This document shows, in pieces, positions 7,150 through 15,403 of a stretch of 17,195 bases of DNA. The stretch covers positions 1 to 17,195 of the forward strand of contig JANQFD010000080.1 of assembly GCA_028278005.1 (NCBI GenBank), written 5' to 3'. Source of the stretch: Chlorobium sp. (lineage in GTDB: Bacteria > Bacteroidota > Chlorobiia > Chlorobiales > Chlorobiaceae). The notes below the pieces were generated by a model, which saw only the letters and a list, made by a program, of their open reading frames with translations, was not told the origin of the DNA and did not search any database. The position numbers and the translations under genes are program-made. The number at the start of each line of letters is the position of its first letter. The first letter of the stretch is position 1.

Positions 7150-7695
7150 TCAGGGCAGCAATACCGCACAGGCAATCACGGTAGTCCATAATCCGTTTTC
7201 ACCCTCGGCTGATTGTGTGATATTGAATGAGTTAATGATCTTGCCGCTCATTTTGTAGATGCCTTCCCGCTCATCCCAGTCCTTGTTAGGGTCGAACTCT
7301 ATGCCGAGTGTGGTTGCAAGCATTGTTGCAGCAAGATCCTCTGCATATTCCCCGGACTGCTCCGAAGTCTGGCCGTAAGGATGATGTTCGGACAGATAGC
7401 CGTACAGTGACTGATCAGCAGGGAGGGCAACGCCGATGGATGATGCTATGAGACGGCCATGTTCATTCGTGGAGTTGCGCGCCATGACGGCAAACGTTAT
7501 TTCGCCGGGCGAAAGCAGCTTGAGGCCTTCTTCGACGTTCAGACGCTTGCATTTGGGAGGAAATATACTCGATACAGTCACGAGATTGCATTTTTCAATC
7601 TTTGCATCTCTCAGAGCGAGCTCGAAAGAGGAAAGGTACTCCTTGTGCTTCCCTACGCCTTTTGTAAAAAAGACTTTTTCGGGTACAAATGACAA
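7150..7695 (-). CDS. pdaD: Pyruvoyl-dependent arginine decarboxylase
   Basis: Decarboxylates arginine to agmatine, an entry to polyamines. The protein is made as a proenzyme that cuts itself to form an N-terminal pyruvoyl group. In this 181-residue protein the cleavage site is in NLVTVSSIFPP: Asn37, Ser42 and Ser43 match Asn47, Ser52 and Ser53 of the Methanocaldococcus jannaschii enzyme. Cutting between Ser42 and Ser43 would leave a 42-residue beta chain and a pyruvoyl alpha chain. Further family motifs are NEHGRLIASSIGVALP and YGYLSEHHPYG. The start is a TTG at 7695; the first in-frame ATG (Met71) lies past the cleavage site. GGAG lies 9 bases before the TTG, which supports it. It sits between tyrS (67 bases) and dedA (55 bases). 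Related enzymes occur in archaea, Chlamydia (AaxB) and some bacteria. Confidence 0.93.
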   Translation of the reverse strand: MSFVPEKVFFTKGVGKHKEYLSSFELALRDAKIEKCNLVTVSSIFPPKCKRLNVEEGLKLLSPGEITFAVMARNSTNEHGRLIASSIGVALPADQSLYGYLSEHHPYGQTSEQSGEYAEDLAATMLATTLGIEFDPNKDWDEREGIYKMSGKIINSFNITQSAEGENGLWTTVIACAVLLP

Positions 7696-7715
7696 CGCCG
7701 TTTTCTCCGGATAGA

Positions 7716-7744
7716 ATTATGAATGATGCTGTAAAATCCAGCAA
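7716..7744 (-). promoter_or_regulatory. Candidate promoter of the arginine decarboxylase gene
   Basis: On the minus strand TTGCTG (7739-7744) and CATAAT (7716-7721) are separated by 17 bases. The -10 box matches 5 of 6 consensus positions and the -35 only 3 of 6. Transcription would start near 7709, next to the GGAG at 7705-7708, leaving a leader of about 14 bases. This is an inference, and whether this organism's main sigma factor uses such boxes is not known from the sequence. Confidence 0.3.
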
Positions 7745-7762
7745 GTATAGGAAAAAGCCGGA

Positions 7763-8983
7763 TTATTCGGAATCATTTTTTATGACGACCTTGAAAAATT
7801 TTCGTTTTCCGGCTTTAACGATTTTTGGCGTACCCGTAAGCAAAACCTCATAATTGATATCGTTGATTTTCCGATCGTCGATCTGCACGGCATTCTGGTT
7901 GATAAGTCTCCGGGCTTCACTTTTCGATCCTGCGGCGTTGAGTTCTACGAGCATGTCGACCAGACTCTTCGAAGGTGTTGCAAATGCGAATTCCTCGACA
8001 TTCTGCGGTGCTTTTTTATGGACGAAAATTCTGTCGAAATGCTCTTCGGCATTATGGGCGTGCTCAAGGCTATGGTAGAGTGCAACGATCTGTTTTGCAA
8101 GCGTTCTTTTGGCCTCCCTCGGATTTTGTGCGATGATCTCCCGGAACAATTCCGGTGACTGGTCCGGATGAGGCAGCAGAAGGTTAAAATAGGTTTCGAT
8201 CAATGTATCGGGGATCGAGAGGATCTTGCCGTATATGTCTTCGGGACTGTCGTTAAAGGCTATCGCATTGCCAAGCGATTTGGACATTTTTTCCTCTCCG
8301 AATGTTCCGACAAGCAGCGGCATGGTGATGCAGACCTGTGGTGCTATGCCGTATTCACGCTGAAGATCCCTGCCTACAAGCAGGTTGAATTTCTGATCGG
8401 TGCCGCCCAGTTCGATGTCGTTGCGCAGGTGTACCGAGTCCATTCCCTGGGCGAGAGGGTAGAGGAATTCATGGATAGAGATCGGTTCCCGAAGCCTGTA
8501 GCGTTTTTCGAAATCATCCCGTTCGAGCATCCTTGCGACCGTATAATGACTTGACAGGCGGATTACATCGTCAAATGTCATGTTGCCAAGCCATTCGGAA
8601 TTATAGCATATCGTTGTTTTTTCCCGGTCGAGGATTATCGAGGCCTGTTCAAAATATGTCTGGCCGTTTCGCCGGGCTTCTTCCGAGGAAAGTTGCGGTC
8701 TTGTTTTGCTTTTGCCCGACGGATCGCCGATCATGGCGGTAAAATCCCCAATAATGAGGATGGCTTCGTGACCAAGGTCCTGAAATTCCCTGAGCTTTCT
8801 CAGGACGACGGAGTGACCGAGATGCAGGTCGGGCCTGGATGGATCAGCACCGAGTTTTACTTTCAGGGGCTTTTGCGTTTCGAAACTCCGGTTAAGTTTC
8901 TGTTCAAGCTCTTCTTCACTGATGATTTCAACGGTATTACCGGTAATCGCATCAAGTTGCTCTTTTACAGGTGGAAAACTCAT
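7763..8983 (-). CDS. tyrS: Tyrosyl-tRNA synthetase
   Basis: Class I aminoacyl-tRNA synthetase that charges tRNA-Tyr. The 406 residues fit the bacterial enzyme. The HIGH-type motif is HLGH (54-57) within PDLHLGHSVVLRKLREFQDL, and the KMSKS motif is exact at 232-236. MDSVHLRNDIELGGTDQKFN gives the tyrosine pocket region. A C-terminal S4 RNA-binding domain covers about 340-403 (GSKSEARRLINQNAVQID). The form of the HIGH region and flanks resembles the TyrZ-type branch more than E. coli TyrS. The ATG at 8983 is preceded in frame by a stop two codons upstream, so it cannot be extended. No SD sequence directly precedes it. It has a 178-base leader region after smpB and may be its own unit. Confidence 0.96.
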   Translation of the reverse strand: MSFPPVKEQLDAITGNTVEIISEEELEQKLNRSFETQKPLKVKLGADPSRPDLHLGHSVVLRKLREFQDLGHEAILIIGDFTAMIGDPSGKSKTRPQLSSEEARRNGQTYFEQASIILDREKTTICYNSEWLGNMTFDDVIRLSSHYTVARMLERDDFEKRYRLREPISIHEFLYPLAQGMDSVHLRNDIELGGTDQKFNLLVGRDLQREYGIAPQVCITMPLLVGTFGEEKMSKSLGNAIAFNDSPEDIYGKILSIPDTLIETYFNLLLPHPDQSPELFREIIAQNPREAKRTLAKQIVALYHSLEHAHNAEEHFDRIFVHKKAPQNVEEFAFATPSKSLVDMLVELNAAGSKSEARRLINQNAVQIDDRKINDINYEVLLTGTPKIVKAGKRKFFKVVIKNDSE

Positions 8984-9161
8984 GGGTTAAATCGTTCTTT
9001 TATCTGAATGGATTGTTTACTGTATCTCCTTAAAAAATAATGATTCAAATCAGAGTACAGTTGTCTTGGAGTCGGGAAAAAGAAACGTGTTGAACTGTCA
9101 GAGCTTATGGATGCTTCTCAGCCTGACGGCGATCGAGCTGTTCTTTTTTGACTTTCCTGTG
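8984..9161 (-). other. smpB-tyrS intergenic region
   Basis: On the minus strand this stretch follows the smpB stop and precedes tyrS. I looked for a tmRNA gene, a T-box and a terminator and saw none that hold up. A weak promoter-like pair TTGAAT and TACAGT, 18 bases apart, lies about 30-60 bases before the tyrS start. A perfect AAGGAG at 9026-9031 is not followed by any usable reading frame. Confidence 0.35.
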
Positions 9162-9638
9162 TTACTGGTACTGCTGTTTCAGTCTTTGCAGCTGACGCTC
9201 TGTATCCCGTGATTTCATACTTTCTCTCTTGTCATAGAGCTTTTTGCCTTTCGCGAGGCCAAGTTCTATTTTGAGAATGCCTTTGCTGTTAAAGAATGCT
9301 TTCAACGGTACCATGGTCAGCCCTTTCTGCTGAAGCTTCAAACGGAGTTTTTCTATCTCATCACGTTTGAGCAGCAGTTTGCGGCTTCTCTTCGGATCGA
9401 GCTGTTCGACATGGTTGTGCTCATATGCTGATATCTGCATGTTTTCCAGCCACACTTCCCCCCTGTGAATGATTGCGTAACTCTCGTTGAGGCTGGCTCT
9501 TCCCAGACGAATGGATTTTACCTCGCTGCCTTTCAGTTCAATGCCTGCAACAACCGTATCCAGTATATGATACTCATGTCTGGCCTTTCGGTTCAGGATC
9601 GTTGTTATGTACGGTGTTTTTTTCGGTTCTTTTGACAC
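9162..9638 (-). CDS. smpB: SsrA (tmRNA)-binding protein SmpB
   Basis: Binds tmRNA and brings it to stalled ribosomes for trans-translation. The 158 residues fit the family. Motifs are LNRKARHEYHILDTVVAGIE at the N-terminal barrel, LKGSEVKSIRLGRASLNESYA (34-54), YEHNHVEQLDPKRSRKLLL, and the basic C-terminal tail KGKKLYDKRESMKSRD, which enters the decoding centre. The start is a GTG at 9638, three bases after the TGA of the FAD oxidase gene, so translational coupling is likely. The tmRNA gene itself is not found in the flanks. Confidence 0.96.
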   Translation of the reverse strand: MSKEPKKTPYITTILNRKARHEYHILDTVVAGIELKGSEVKSIRLGRASLNESYAIIHRGEVWLENMQISAYEHNHVEQLDPKRSRKLLLKRDEIEKLRLKLQQKGLTMVPLKAFFNSKGILKIELGLAKGKKLYDKRESMKSRDTERQLQRLKQQYQ

Positions 9639-9641
9639 GGT

Positions 9642-11120
9642 TCAGGTTTTGAAATAGTGCTCCGGGATCAGGTTCCCGATATTGAGGACAAGATGCGGGT
9701 CGAATGTTTTCTTGATTCTTGCCATTTCGTTGATGCCTTTGGTGCCGAACATCCTGACAAGGTACTCAGATTTGAGTTTTCCTATGCCATGTTCGGCCGA
9801 AAGTGTTCCTCCCAGTTCAAGAGCTTTTTCGACAAAATCGTGATAGAGCGCTTTAGCGGTTTTGAACTCTTCATGGTTTGACGGCAGGATATTCAGATGT
9901 ACATGCGCGTTGCCTATATGTCCGAAGATGATGTATCTGAACCCGTGCTTTTCGCAGGTGTCCCGGTAAAAATGGAACAGTTCCGTAAAAGAACTGTCGG
10001 GTACAGCCATATCAGTACTGATCTTGCTTTCAGATTGTTTGCTCAGCCACTCGTTTACCTGCAGAGGAAGCTCGTGACGGAATGTTCGCATCGCTCTTTG
10101 TTCGTCAACATCGAGAGCAATCCAGGATTCTTCTGTCAGGGCGTTGACGCTTTCCATGAGTTCGACCCATTTTTCAAGGTTGTCATCTTCCTCTTGCATG
10201 GTGGTTTCCTGTTCAAAAAAAACAGCCCCTGCAGCTCCTGCCGGGATTTCAGGGTAGACCTCGCGAAGAAAGTCAAGGGAATTCCGGTCGAAGAACTCCA
10301 GAGCTCTCGGGTCGACGCCGAAGGAGTTCTTTTTGGCTTGATCCACAAAAAGAAACAGATCTTCGAGAGTCTGAAAATACACAATGCACGAGATGATTTT
10401 TTCCGGAACCGGTACAAGCAGAAGGTCGGCTTCCACAATTACTCCCAGAGTTCCTTCGGAACCTATGAAAAGGTCAATAAGGTCCATTTCATCGGCAGAG
10501 AAATAGCCTGCATTGTGCTTCGAGGTCAGAGGAAGGGTATAACCGGGGACGTTGAATTCTATTTTGTGGGCAAGAGGCATGTCGATACTCAGCCTGCCGT
10601 CTTTTCCGGCACAATATTTTCCCCTCGGGATGTCGAGAATGTCTCCTGATGCCAAAACCACGGTGATACGTGCTATGTGGTTTCTGGTGGGGCCATACTT
10701 GTAGGTGCGGGCGCCTGAAGAATTATTGGCTATGGTGCTTCCGATGAAGCAGAGCGTTTCGGTTGGATCAGGCGGATAAAGCCATCCGAAACGCTCTGCA
10801 GTTTTCTGGATATCTTCAAGCAGGGCTCCGGCGCAAACTGTCATGACTGTCTGGTTATCGGCGTTCTGCATAGGGGCATCTATCCGGTTCAGCTTTTCCA
10901 TTGCAATGACAAGGTCGCCGAACGGTATCCTGCCCCCGGTTGTACCGGTACCGTTTCCCGCTATCACAAACCTTTTTCCTGATGAAGGTCCCTGTCTGAG
11001 CAGCGCGGATACTTCCTCTATGTTCTCTGGAAAATAAACACCCGGAGTATGGCCCGATTTGATATTGCTTGTATCCCGGAGAAAATCGCGGATAAGGGCA
11101 GGGTCGTCTTTATAGATCAT
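9642..11120 (-). CDS. FAD-binding oxidoreductase, GlcD / D-lactate dehydrogenase family
   Basis: Flavoprotein of the vanillyl-alcohol-oxidase fold, 492 residues, probably oxidising a 2-hydroxy acid such as D-lactate or glycolate. The N-terminal FAD_binding_4 domain has PENIEEVSALL (31-41), IAGNGTGTTGGRIPFG (53-68), IGSTIANNSSGARTYKYG (126-143) and GSEGTLGVI (220-228). The C-terminal FAD-oxidase_C domain has FGHIGNAHVHLN (399-410) and SAEHGIGKLK (441-450), whose His residues line the substrate and metal site. There is no C-terminal Fe-S domain, so any electron partner must be separate. The start overlaps the end of mrdA by 11 bases, and smpB follows after 3 bases, so the three are tightly coupled. 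The substrate cannot be assigned from sequence, and why it sits with cell-shape genes is not clear. Confidence 0.9.
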   Translation of the reverse strand: MIYKDDPALIRDFLRDTSNIKSGHTPGVYFPENIEEVSALLRQGPSSGKRFVIAGNGTGTTGGRIPFGDLVIAMEKLNRIDAPMQNADNQTVMTVCAGALLEDIQKTAERFGWLYPPDPTETLCFIGSTIANNSSGARTYKYGPTRNHIARITVVLASGDILDIPRGKYCAGKDGRLSIDMPLAHKIEFNVPGYTLPLTSKHNAGYFSADEMDLIDLFIGSEGTLGVIVEADLLLVPVPEKIISCIVYFQTLEDLFLFVDQAKKNSFGVDPRALEFFDRNSLDFLREVYPEIPAGAAGAVFFEQETTMQEEDDNLEKWVELMESVNALTEESWIALDVDEQRAMRTFRHELPLQVNEWLSKQSESKISTDMAVPDSSFTELFHFYRDTCEKHGFRYIIFGHIGNAHVHLNILPSNHEEFKTAKALYHDFVEKALELGGTLSAEHGIGKLKSEYLVRMFGTKGINEMARIKKTFDPHLVLNIGNLIPEHYFKT

Positions 11121-12948
11121 TTGCTTGCGGTTCGGATTTAGTGCTGTCGATCAGTGCGGTTTCAGCCGAAAGAGTGTCCGCCATTGTAGTATCGGGACCG
11201 TTAACATAATAATCAATCAGTTTTCCGGCTATGGGCGCGGATACGCTGCCGCCATAGCCTGCATTTTCAACCAGGACGACGATTGCTATGGATGGATCTT
11301 CAAAGGGAGCGAATGCCGCGAACCATGCATGGTCCTTGCCATGTGGGTTCTGCGCCGTACCTGTTTTTCCCGCAACCTTTAGATTATTTACGGCGGCAAG
11401 TCTTCCGGTTCCTTTTTCAACTACCCCGAACATTGCCTCACCCACCGTTTGAAAGGTTCTTTCTGAAACAGGCAGCTTTTTTTTCGGAATGTTGAATGTT
11501 ACCGTGCTGTCACTATCGTTGAGCTTGTATCCTTTTACCAGATGCGGTTGATGCCAGGTGCCTTTGTTTGCTATGGTAGCGATAAATGCTGCCAGCTGGA
11601 GGGGCGTGGTATTCAGCTCGCCCTGTCCGATGGAAAGGCTGACAAGGTATCCTTTGGTCCATTTGCCTTTCCCGTAGCGTTTATCATAGTATGCAACAGA
11701 AGGCAGGGGCGACGAGCGTTCACCCGGAAGGTCTATACCGGTTTTTTCCCCGAATCCGAACATTCTGCCATACTCCGTCCACCTTTCAAACCCAAGATCG
11801 AAGATGAGATTGTAGAAATACGTGTTGCATGATTCGATAATCGCCCTCTGGAAACCTACCGGTCCATGACCTTCGCCGCCATGGCACAGGAAGCGCCCCC
11901 TGCCTAATCTGAAAACACCGCTGCAGTAGATCTTTTTTTCGGGTGTTATGACATTCTCCTCAAGTGCGGCTATTGCCAGAAGGAGTTTGTAAACCGAACC
12001 CGGAGGGTAGCTGGCCTGTATCGCCCGGTTGAACAGGGGCTTTGCCGGATCGCGTACGATCTCCATCCACTTTTTGCCGTCGGTTTTGCCGTTCAGGATT
12101 TCCAGGTCGTAATCAGGCTGGCTTGTCATGGCAAGAATTCCACCGTCACGCGGATCTATGGCTACGATGGCACCGGATTTTCCGGTATCCTTCAGCAGGT
12201 CTTCAGCACGTTTCTGTAATTCCGCATCCAGCGTCAGATACAGGTCCTTACCGTTGGTGAACGGGCGATCCCTGTTGCCGTTTTCGAATTTGCCTGCAGA
12301 TTTTCCGATTGAATTGACCAGCTCGTATCGAACCCCTTTCTCTCCTCTCAGCAGATCTTCATACTGTTTTTCAAGTCCCTTGCTGCCGGTTTTATCATCA
12401 GGAGTGTAGCCTTTTTCAGACATTTCTTCCAGCTGGTTTTTGGAAATGAAATTCAGATAGCCGAAAATGTGTGAAGCATTGATCTCTGTCGGGTACTTTC
12501 GTTTGTTTTCAACCTCGATCATTACTCCGGGGGTTCGCCAGAGATTTTCACTGAGGCGCATCATTTCCTGCGGTTCGATATCTCTCCCTGCGGCAACAGG
12601 AGCAAAACGGTTGTACTTGAACCCTTTTTGTATTCTTTCCGAAAGCTCATCGGGTGTAATATAAAGAAGGGAGGCGAGTACACTTTTTTTCAGCGAGTCG
12701 GTATACTCCGATGGAATGACTTTTACTGTATAGAGCGGTTGATTGTCAACTACAATACTTCCGTTACGATCCAGCAAACGTCCACGGGGAGGTTGTAACC
12801 ATACCCTTCTCAGGCTGTTGGCATCAGAAATCGACCCAAGTTCCTTATATTCGAAAACCTGCAGATAAATAAGCCGCAGGAAAAGGACACCAAAGACCGC
12901 TATGACAACAAGAGAGACGTTTAATGCCCTTTGCTGAATTTTATCCAT
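11110..12948 (-). CDS. mrdA: Penicillin-binding protein 2, elongation transpeptidase
   Basis: Class B PBP that cross-links peptidoglycan during cell elongation. The 612-residue protein has a short cytoplasmic tail, one membrane anchor at about 10-30, a dimerisation/pedestal domain with RGRLLDRNG (55-63), and a transpeptidase domain from about 230. The active-site motifs are complete: SVYK with Ser318 and Lys321 (YPPGSVYKLL), SCN at 373-375, and KTG at 528-530 (GKTGTAQNPHG). The rod-complex context and N-terminal style fit PBP2 rather than FtsI. It follows mreD by 7 bases and overlaps the FAD oxidase gene. RodA, which often follows PBP2, is absent here. The start is the ATG at 12948, without a clear SD sequence. 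Confidence 0.95.
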   Translation of the reverse strand: MDKIQQRALNVSLVVIAVFGVLFLRLIYLQVFEYKELGSISDANSLRRVWLQPPRGRLLDRNGSIVVDNQPLYTVKVIPSEYTDSLKKSVLASLLYITPDELSERIQKGFKYNRFAPVAAGRDIEPQEMMRLSENLWRTPGVMIEVENKRKYPTEINASHIFGYLNFISKNQLEEMSEKGYTPDDKTGSKGLEKQYEDLLRGEKGVRYELVNSIGKSAGKFENGNRDRPFTNGKDLYLTLDAELQKRAEDLLKDTGKSGAIVAIDPRDGGILAMTSQPDYDLEILNGKTDGKKWMEIVRDPAKPLFNRAIQASYPPGSVYKLLLAIAALEENVITPEKKIYCSGVFRLGRGRFLCHGGEGHGPVGFQRAIIESCNTYFYNLIFDLGFERWTEYGRMFGFGEKTGIDLPGERSSPLPSVAYYDKRYGKGKWTKGYLVSLSIGQGELNTTPLQLAAFIATIANKGTWHQPHLVKGYKLNDSDSTVTFNIPKKKLPVSERTFQTVGEAMFGVVEKGTGRLAAVNNLKVAGKTGTAQNPHGKDHAWFAAFAPFEDPSIAIVVLVENAGYGGSVSAPIAGKLIDYYVNGPDTTMADTLSAETALIDSTKSEPQANDL

Positions 12949-12955
12949 TCATTAT

Positions 12956-13456
12956 CTATTTGCTCAAAAGAATTTTTTTGAAGAAAAGCTGATATGCAAC
13001 GACGGCAAGAGTAAACGTAAAGAGTGTTGCGAGCCCGATAGAGTATGCGATATGCCATGGTACCGGAAGGGAAAGGACGTTGATCATGAGAGCGTAAACA
13101 GTTCTTCCGGCAAGGCTGGATAAAAGAGCTGCTTTGTAATACATTCTTTTTTTCTGGGATGCGGAGGCATGGCTCCCTTCGGGTATGAAAAAATAGCCAG
13201 CAATGAATCCTTCTATGGTTTTTGTAAGAGTTTCAACCCCGAGATTTCCTCCAAGTACTCCGGTTACAAGACCGCTTAAGAATCCGTAGGTCATGCCGGG
13301 TTTCTGACCGTACCTGACGGCGGAAAAAACAATGTAAACAGTTACAACGTCCGCAAATGCACCGAACAAAGCAAAACGTGAGACGACATAATGCTGCAGG
13401 ATGCAGAGTACGACAACGATAGTTATTGTCGCATATTTCAGCACATTATTTCCCAT
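12956..13456 (-). CDS. mreD: Rod shape-determining protein MreD
   Basis: Small integral membrane subunit of the elongasome, 166 residues with about five hydrophobic segments (first near 9-23, ITIVVVLCILQHYVV). MreD sequences diverge widely, so the call rests on size, topology, the GFLSGLVTGVLGG stretch near 58-70, and the position between mreC and mrdA. AGGAAA lies 3 bases before the ATG at 13456, close but usable as an SD sequence. A 123-base spacer separates it from mreC. Confidence 0.85.
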   Translation of the reverse strand: MGNNVLKYATITIVVVLCILQHYVVSRFALFGAFADVVTVYIVFSAVRYGQKPGMTYGFLSGLVTGVLGGNLGVETLTKTIEGFIAGYFFIPEGSHASASQKKRMYYKAALLSSLAGRTVYALMINVLSLPVPWHIAYSIGLATLFTFTLAVVAYQLFFKKILLSK

Positions 13457-13579
13457 GGTTTCCTGATCAGCAATAGTTCAGACATGTTTTTCCCGATGAT
13501 TGCAGAACATGCCGGATGTATGGTTCGACCCTGAACATAAACAGTGGAACATAAAGCTATGCAACATGAGAAGAAAAGT

Positions 13580-14446
13580 TCAATTCCCGCGCTCGCTTTC
13601 AACAGGATTATGCTCTCCCTCGTCAGCGTCACCCTGCATCAGCCCGACTTTTTCAGGGTCTGTGCTCTTTTTCGCAACCAGCACATGTGTCAGTGAAGAA
13701 AAATCGACATCCAGCTCGACATTGATTCTGTAAAACCTTTTTTCCGGTACTATTTCCACAATGTTTCCAACCGGAATGCCTCTGAGCGCAAATGTGCTGA
13801 AATCAGCTGTAAACAGTTTTTCCTTTTCGTGAACAGAGCTGCTCAAGGGGACATAATGCATTTGAGCAATCTGCTCTTTCTCGCCGTTCCATCTCAGTAT
13901 CCCCTGTGTTTTATTGCTGTCGGATATAACACTGACACTGAAATCCGAATGTAAAACCGGCATGACCTTTGCATAGTTGTTCGAGACCTGGATAATCCGG
14001 CCCACTATTCCGTCAGGAGTTAGCACTGCCATATCCTCTTCTACACCCTGTTTTGAGCCTGCATTGATAATCAACAGGTTTTCCCTGGTGTTGAATCTTC
14101 GCTCGACGATTCTTGCGGGAATCATACTGACAGGGCTATCGGTCATAAACAGAGCCGCCTGGCCGTTCCTTTCTGTTTCTCTTATCGTGTTGCCCTGCCG
14201 GATAACATCGGCAAGAAGTTTCGAATTCTGCCGGGTAAGATTTTCATTGACTTCTCCAAGGCTCAGATAGATGCTTACGTCGCTGATACGGTGGGATATT
14301 GCAGCCCTGAATTCGGTTCCTGCGGAAAGAATGCTTTTCAGAGAGTATGTGTCCTGATACCTGATGAATACACCGGCCAGGCCGCAATAAAAAAACAGGA
14401 GCAGATATGCATTGTTGCGACTGAAAAATGTAATGAGCTTCGTCAC
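13580..14446 (-). CDS. mreC: Rod shape-determining protein MreC
   Basis: Periplasmic scaffold of the elongasome, known to bind PBP2 and MreD. The 288-residue protein has an N-terminal anchor at about 12-29, a short coiled coil at about 62-92, and the two-lobed beta domain from about 105. That domain has PARIVERRFNTRENLLIINA, GSKQGVEEDMAVLTPDGIVG and HSDFSVSVIS, which are typical of MreC. The C-terminal tail after residue 265 is acidic and probably disordered. The start is a GTG at 14446 without a clear SD sequence. The next upstream gene is a cation transporter and not mreB, which is unusual for this locus. The order mreC-mreD-mrdA is otherwise standard. Confidence 0.93.
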   Translation of the reverse strand: MTKLITFFSRNNAYLLLFFYCGLAGVFIRYQDTYSLKSILSAGTEFRAAISHRISDVSIYLSLGEVNENLTRQNSKLLADVIRQGNTIRETERNGQAALFMTDSPVSMIPARIVERRFNTRENLLIINAGSKQGVEEDMAVLTPDGIVGRIIQVSNNYAKVMPVLHSDFSVSVISDSNKTQGILRWNGEKEQIAQMHYVPLSSSVHEKEKLFTADFSTFALRGIPVGNIVEIVPEKRFYRINVELDVDFSSLTHVLVAKKSTDPEKVGLMQGDADEGEHNPVESERGN

Positions 14447-14494
14447 GTCAGGTATCGGAGGAGCTTTCTTTGTTCAGAAAAGGGTGTTGTTTCT

Positions 14495-15379
14495 TCAGAA
14501 ATCACTGTATTCGAGCTGTATTGTTACATGATCAATATTAAACTTTTCCTTCAACTCTCTATGAACAGCTTCCAGAAGTTTCTGTCCTTCATCAAGATTA
14601 TTCACGCGTAAATGACAGCTCAAGGCATTAACACCGTTCGTGAGCGACCAGACGTGCAGATCATGGAGGCCCTCTACATGATCAAAATGCAGCAGCGTTT
14701 TTTCGATATCTCCGATATCCAGTTCTTTGGGAACCGATTCCATAAGCACATCCACAGCTTCCTTAATGATGTTGAGTGCGCTTCGCACAATGAGAACGGC
14801 AATAAAAAAACTGATGAGACTGTCCAGCACTGTCCATCCGGTGAGTCGGATGACAATTGCGCCGCAAACAACCCCTAATGATCCGGCAAGGTCACTTAAT
14901 ATATGAATATATGCAGCCTTGACATTGACACTGGTATCCTTCTCGCTCCAGAGAAAAAATGCATTGAAGACGTTGGCTGCAAGACCTATCATGCCGAACA
15001 AGAGCATTTGAAGAGTCTCGATTTCTATCGGCTGCGAGATGCGTTTCCAGGCTTCTACAGTTACCACAAGCGCTGCAATACACAGGATGACCCCATTGAT
15101 CAGTGCGGCAATGATCTCAAGCCGGAAATAGCCGTATGATCGTTGTCTGGTTGAAGGTTTCCCGCTGAAGGTTACCGCCAGATAACCTATCATGAGAGCC
15201 AACAGGTCTGTGGCCATATGTCCGGCATCTGCCATGAGTGCCAGGCTTCCGGATATCCACCCTCCCACAAGCTCGACAAGAAAAATGATCCCTGTAATAA
15301 CAACGGCGTATCTCAGACCTTTTCTTGCTTTCCAGCTTTTAACGTTGTGTTCTGAAAGGATTCGCTCGTTGTGTTCCAT
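14495..15379 (-). CDS. Cation diffusion facilitator, CzcD/ZitB zinc-exporter type
   Basis: Inner-membrane metal/proton antiporter of 294 residues with six expected membrane segments and a cytoplasmic C-terminal domain from about 210. The transport site is formed by two HxxxD pairs: His54/Asp58 in ADAGHMATD and His159/Asp163 in HILSDLAGS. The His-containing first site is characteristic of zinc (and cadmium or cobalt) transporters rather than the DxxxD iron or manganese type. The C-terminal domain is rich in His (231, 234, 239, 242), which may sense metal. The 48-base gap to mreC suggests shared transcription. A dyad just upstream (15404-15437) may be an operator. The ATG is at 15379. Confidence 0.92.
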   Translation of the reverse strand: MEHNERILSEHNVKSWKARKGLRYAVVITGIIFLVELVGGWISGSLALMADAGHMATDLLALMIGYLAVTFSGKPSTRQRSYGYFRLEIIAALINGVILCIAALVVTVEAWKRISQPIEIETLQMLLFGMIGLAANVFNAFFLWSEKDTSVNVKAAYIHILSDLAGSLGVVCGAIVIRLTGWTVLDSLISFFIAVLIVRSALNIIKEAVDVLMESVPKELDIGDIEKTLLHFDHVEGLHDLHVWSLTNGVNALSCHLRVNNLDEGQKLLEAVHRELKEKFNIDHVTIQLEYSDF

Positions 15380-15403
15380 CCGGGTTCGTTACCGTTTGCC
15401 GCG

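Noticed and set aside
9026..9031. Perfect AAGGAG on the minus strand upstream of tyrS
   Set aside because: No start codon with an open frame follows at usable distance, and the tyrS ATG is over 40 bases away, so it is probably chance.
8984..9161. tmRNA gene or T-box leader next to smpB/tyrS
   Set aside because: Neither the tRNA-like ends and tag frame of tmRNA nor a T-box motif with terminator could be found.
9897..10649. Open plus-strand frame of 250 codons antisense to the FAD oxidase gene
   Set aside because: The opposite strand carries every motif of a known family, and the antisense product shows no recognisable domain.
13438..13632. Small minus-strand frame between mreC and mreD
   Set aside because: It overlaps the end of mreC in another frame and the start of mreD, has no SD sequence and no recognisable features.
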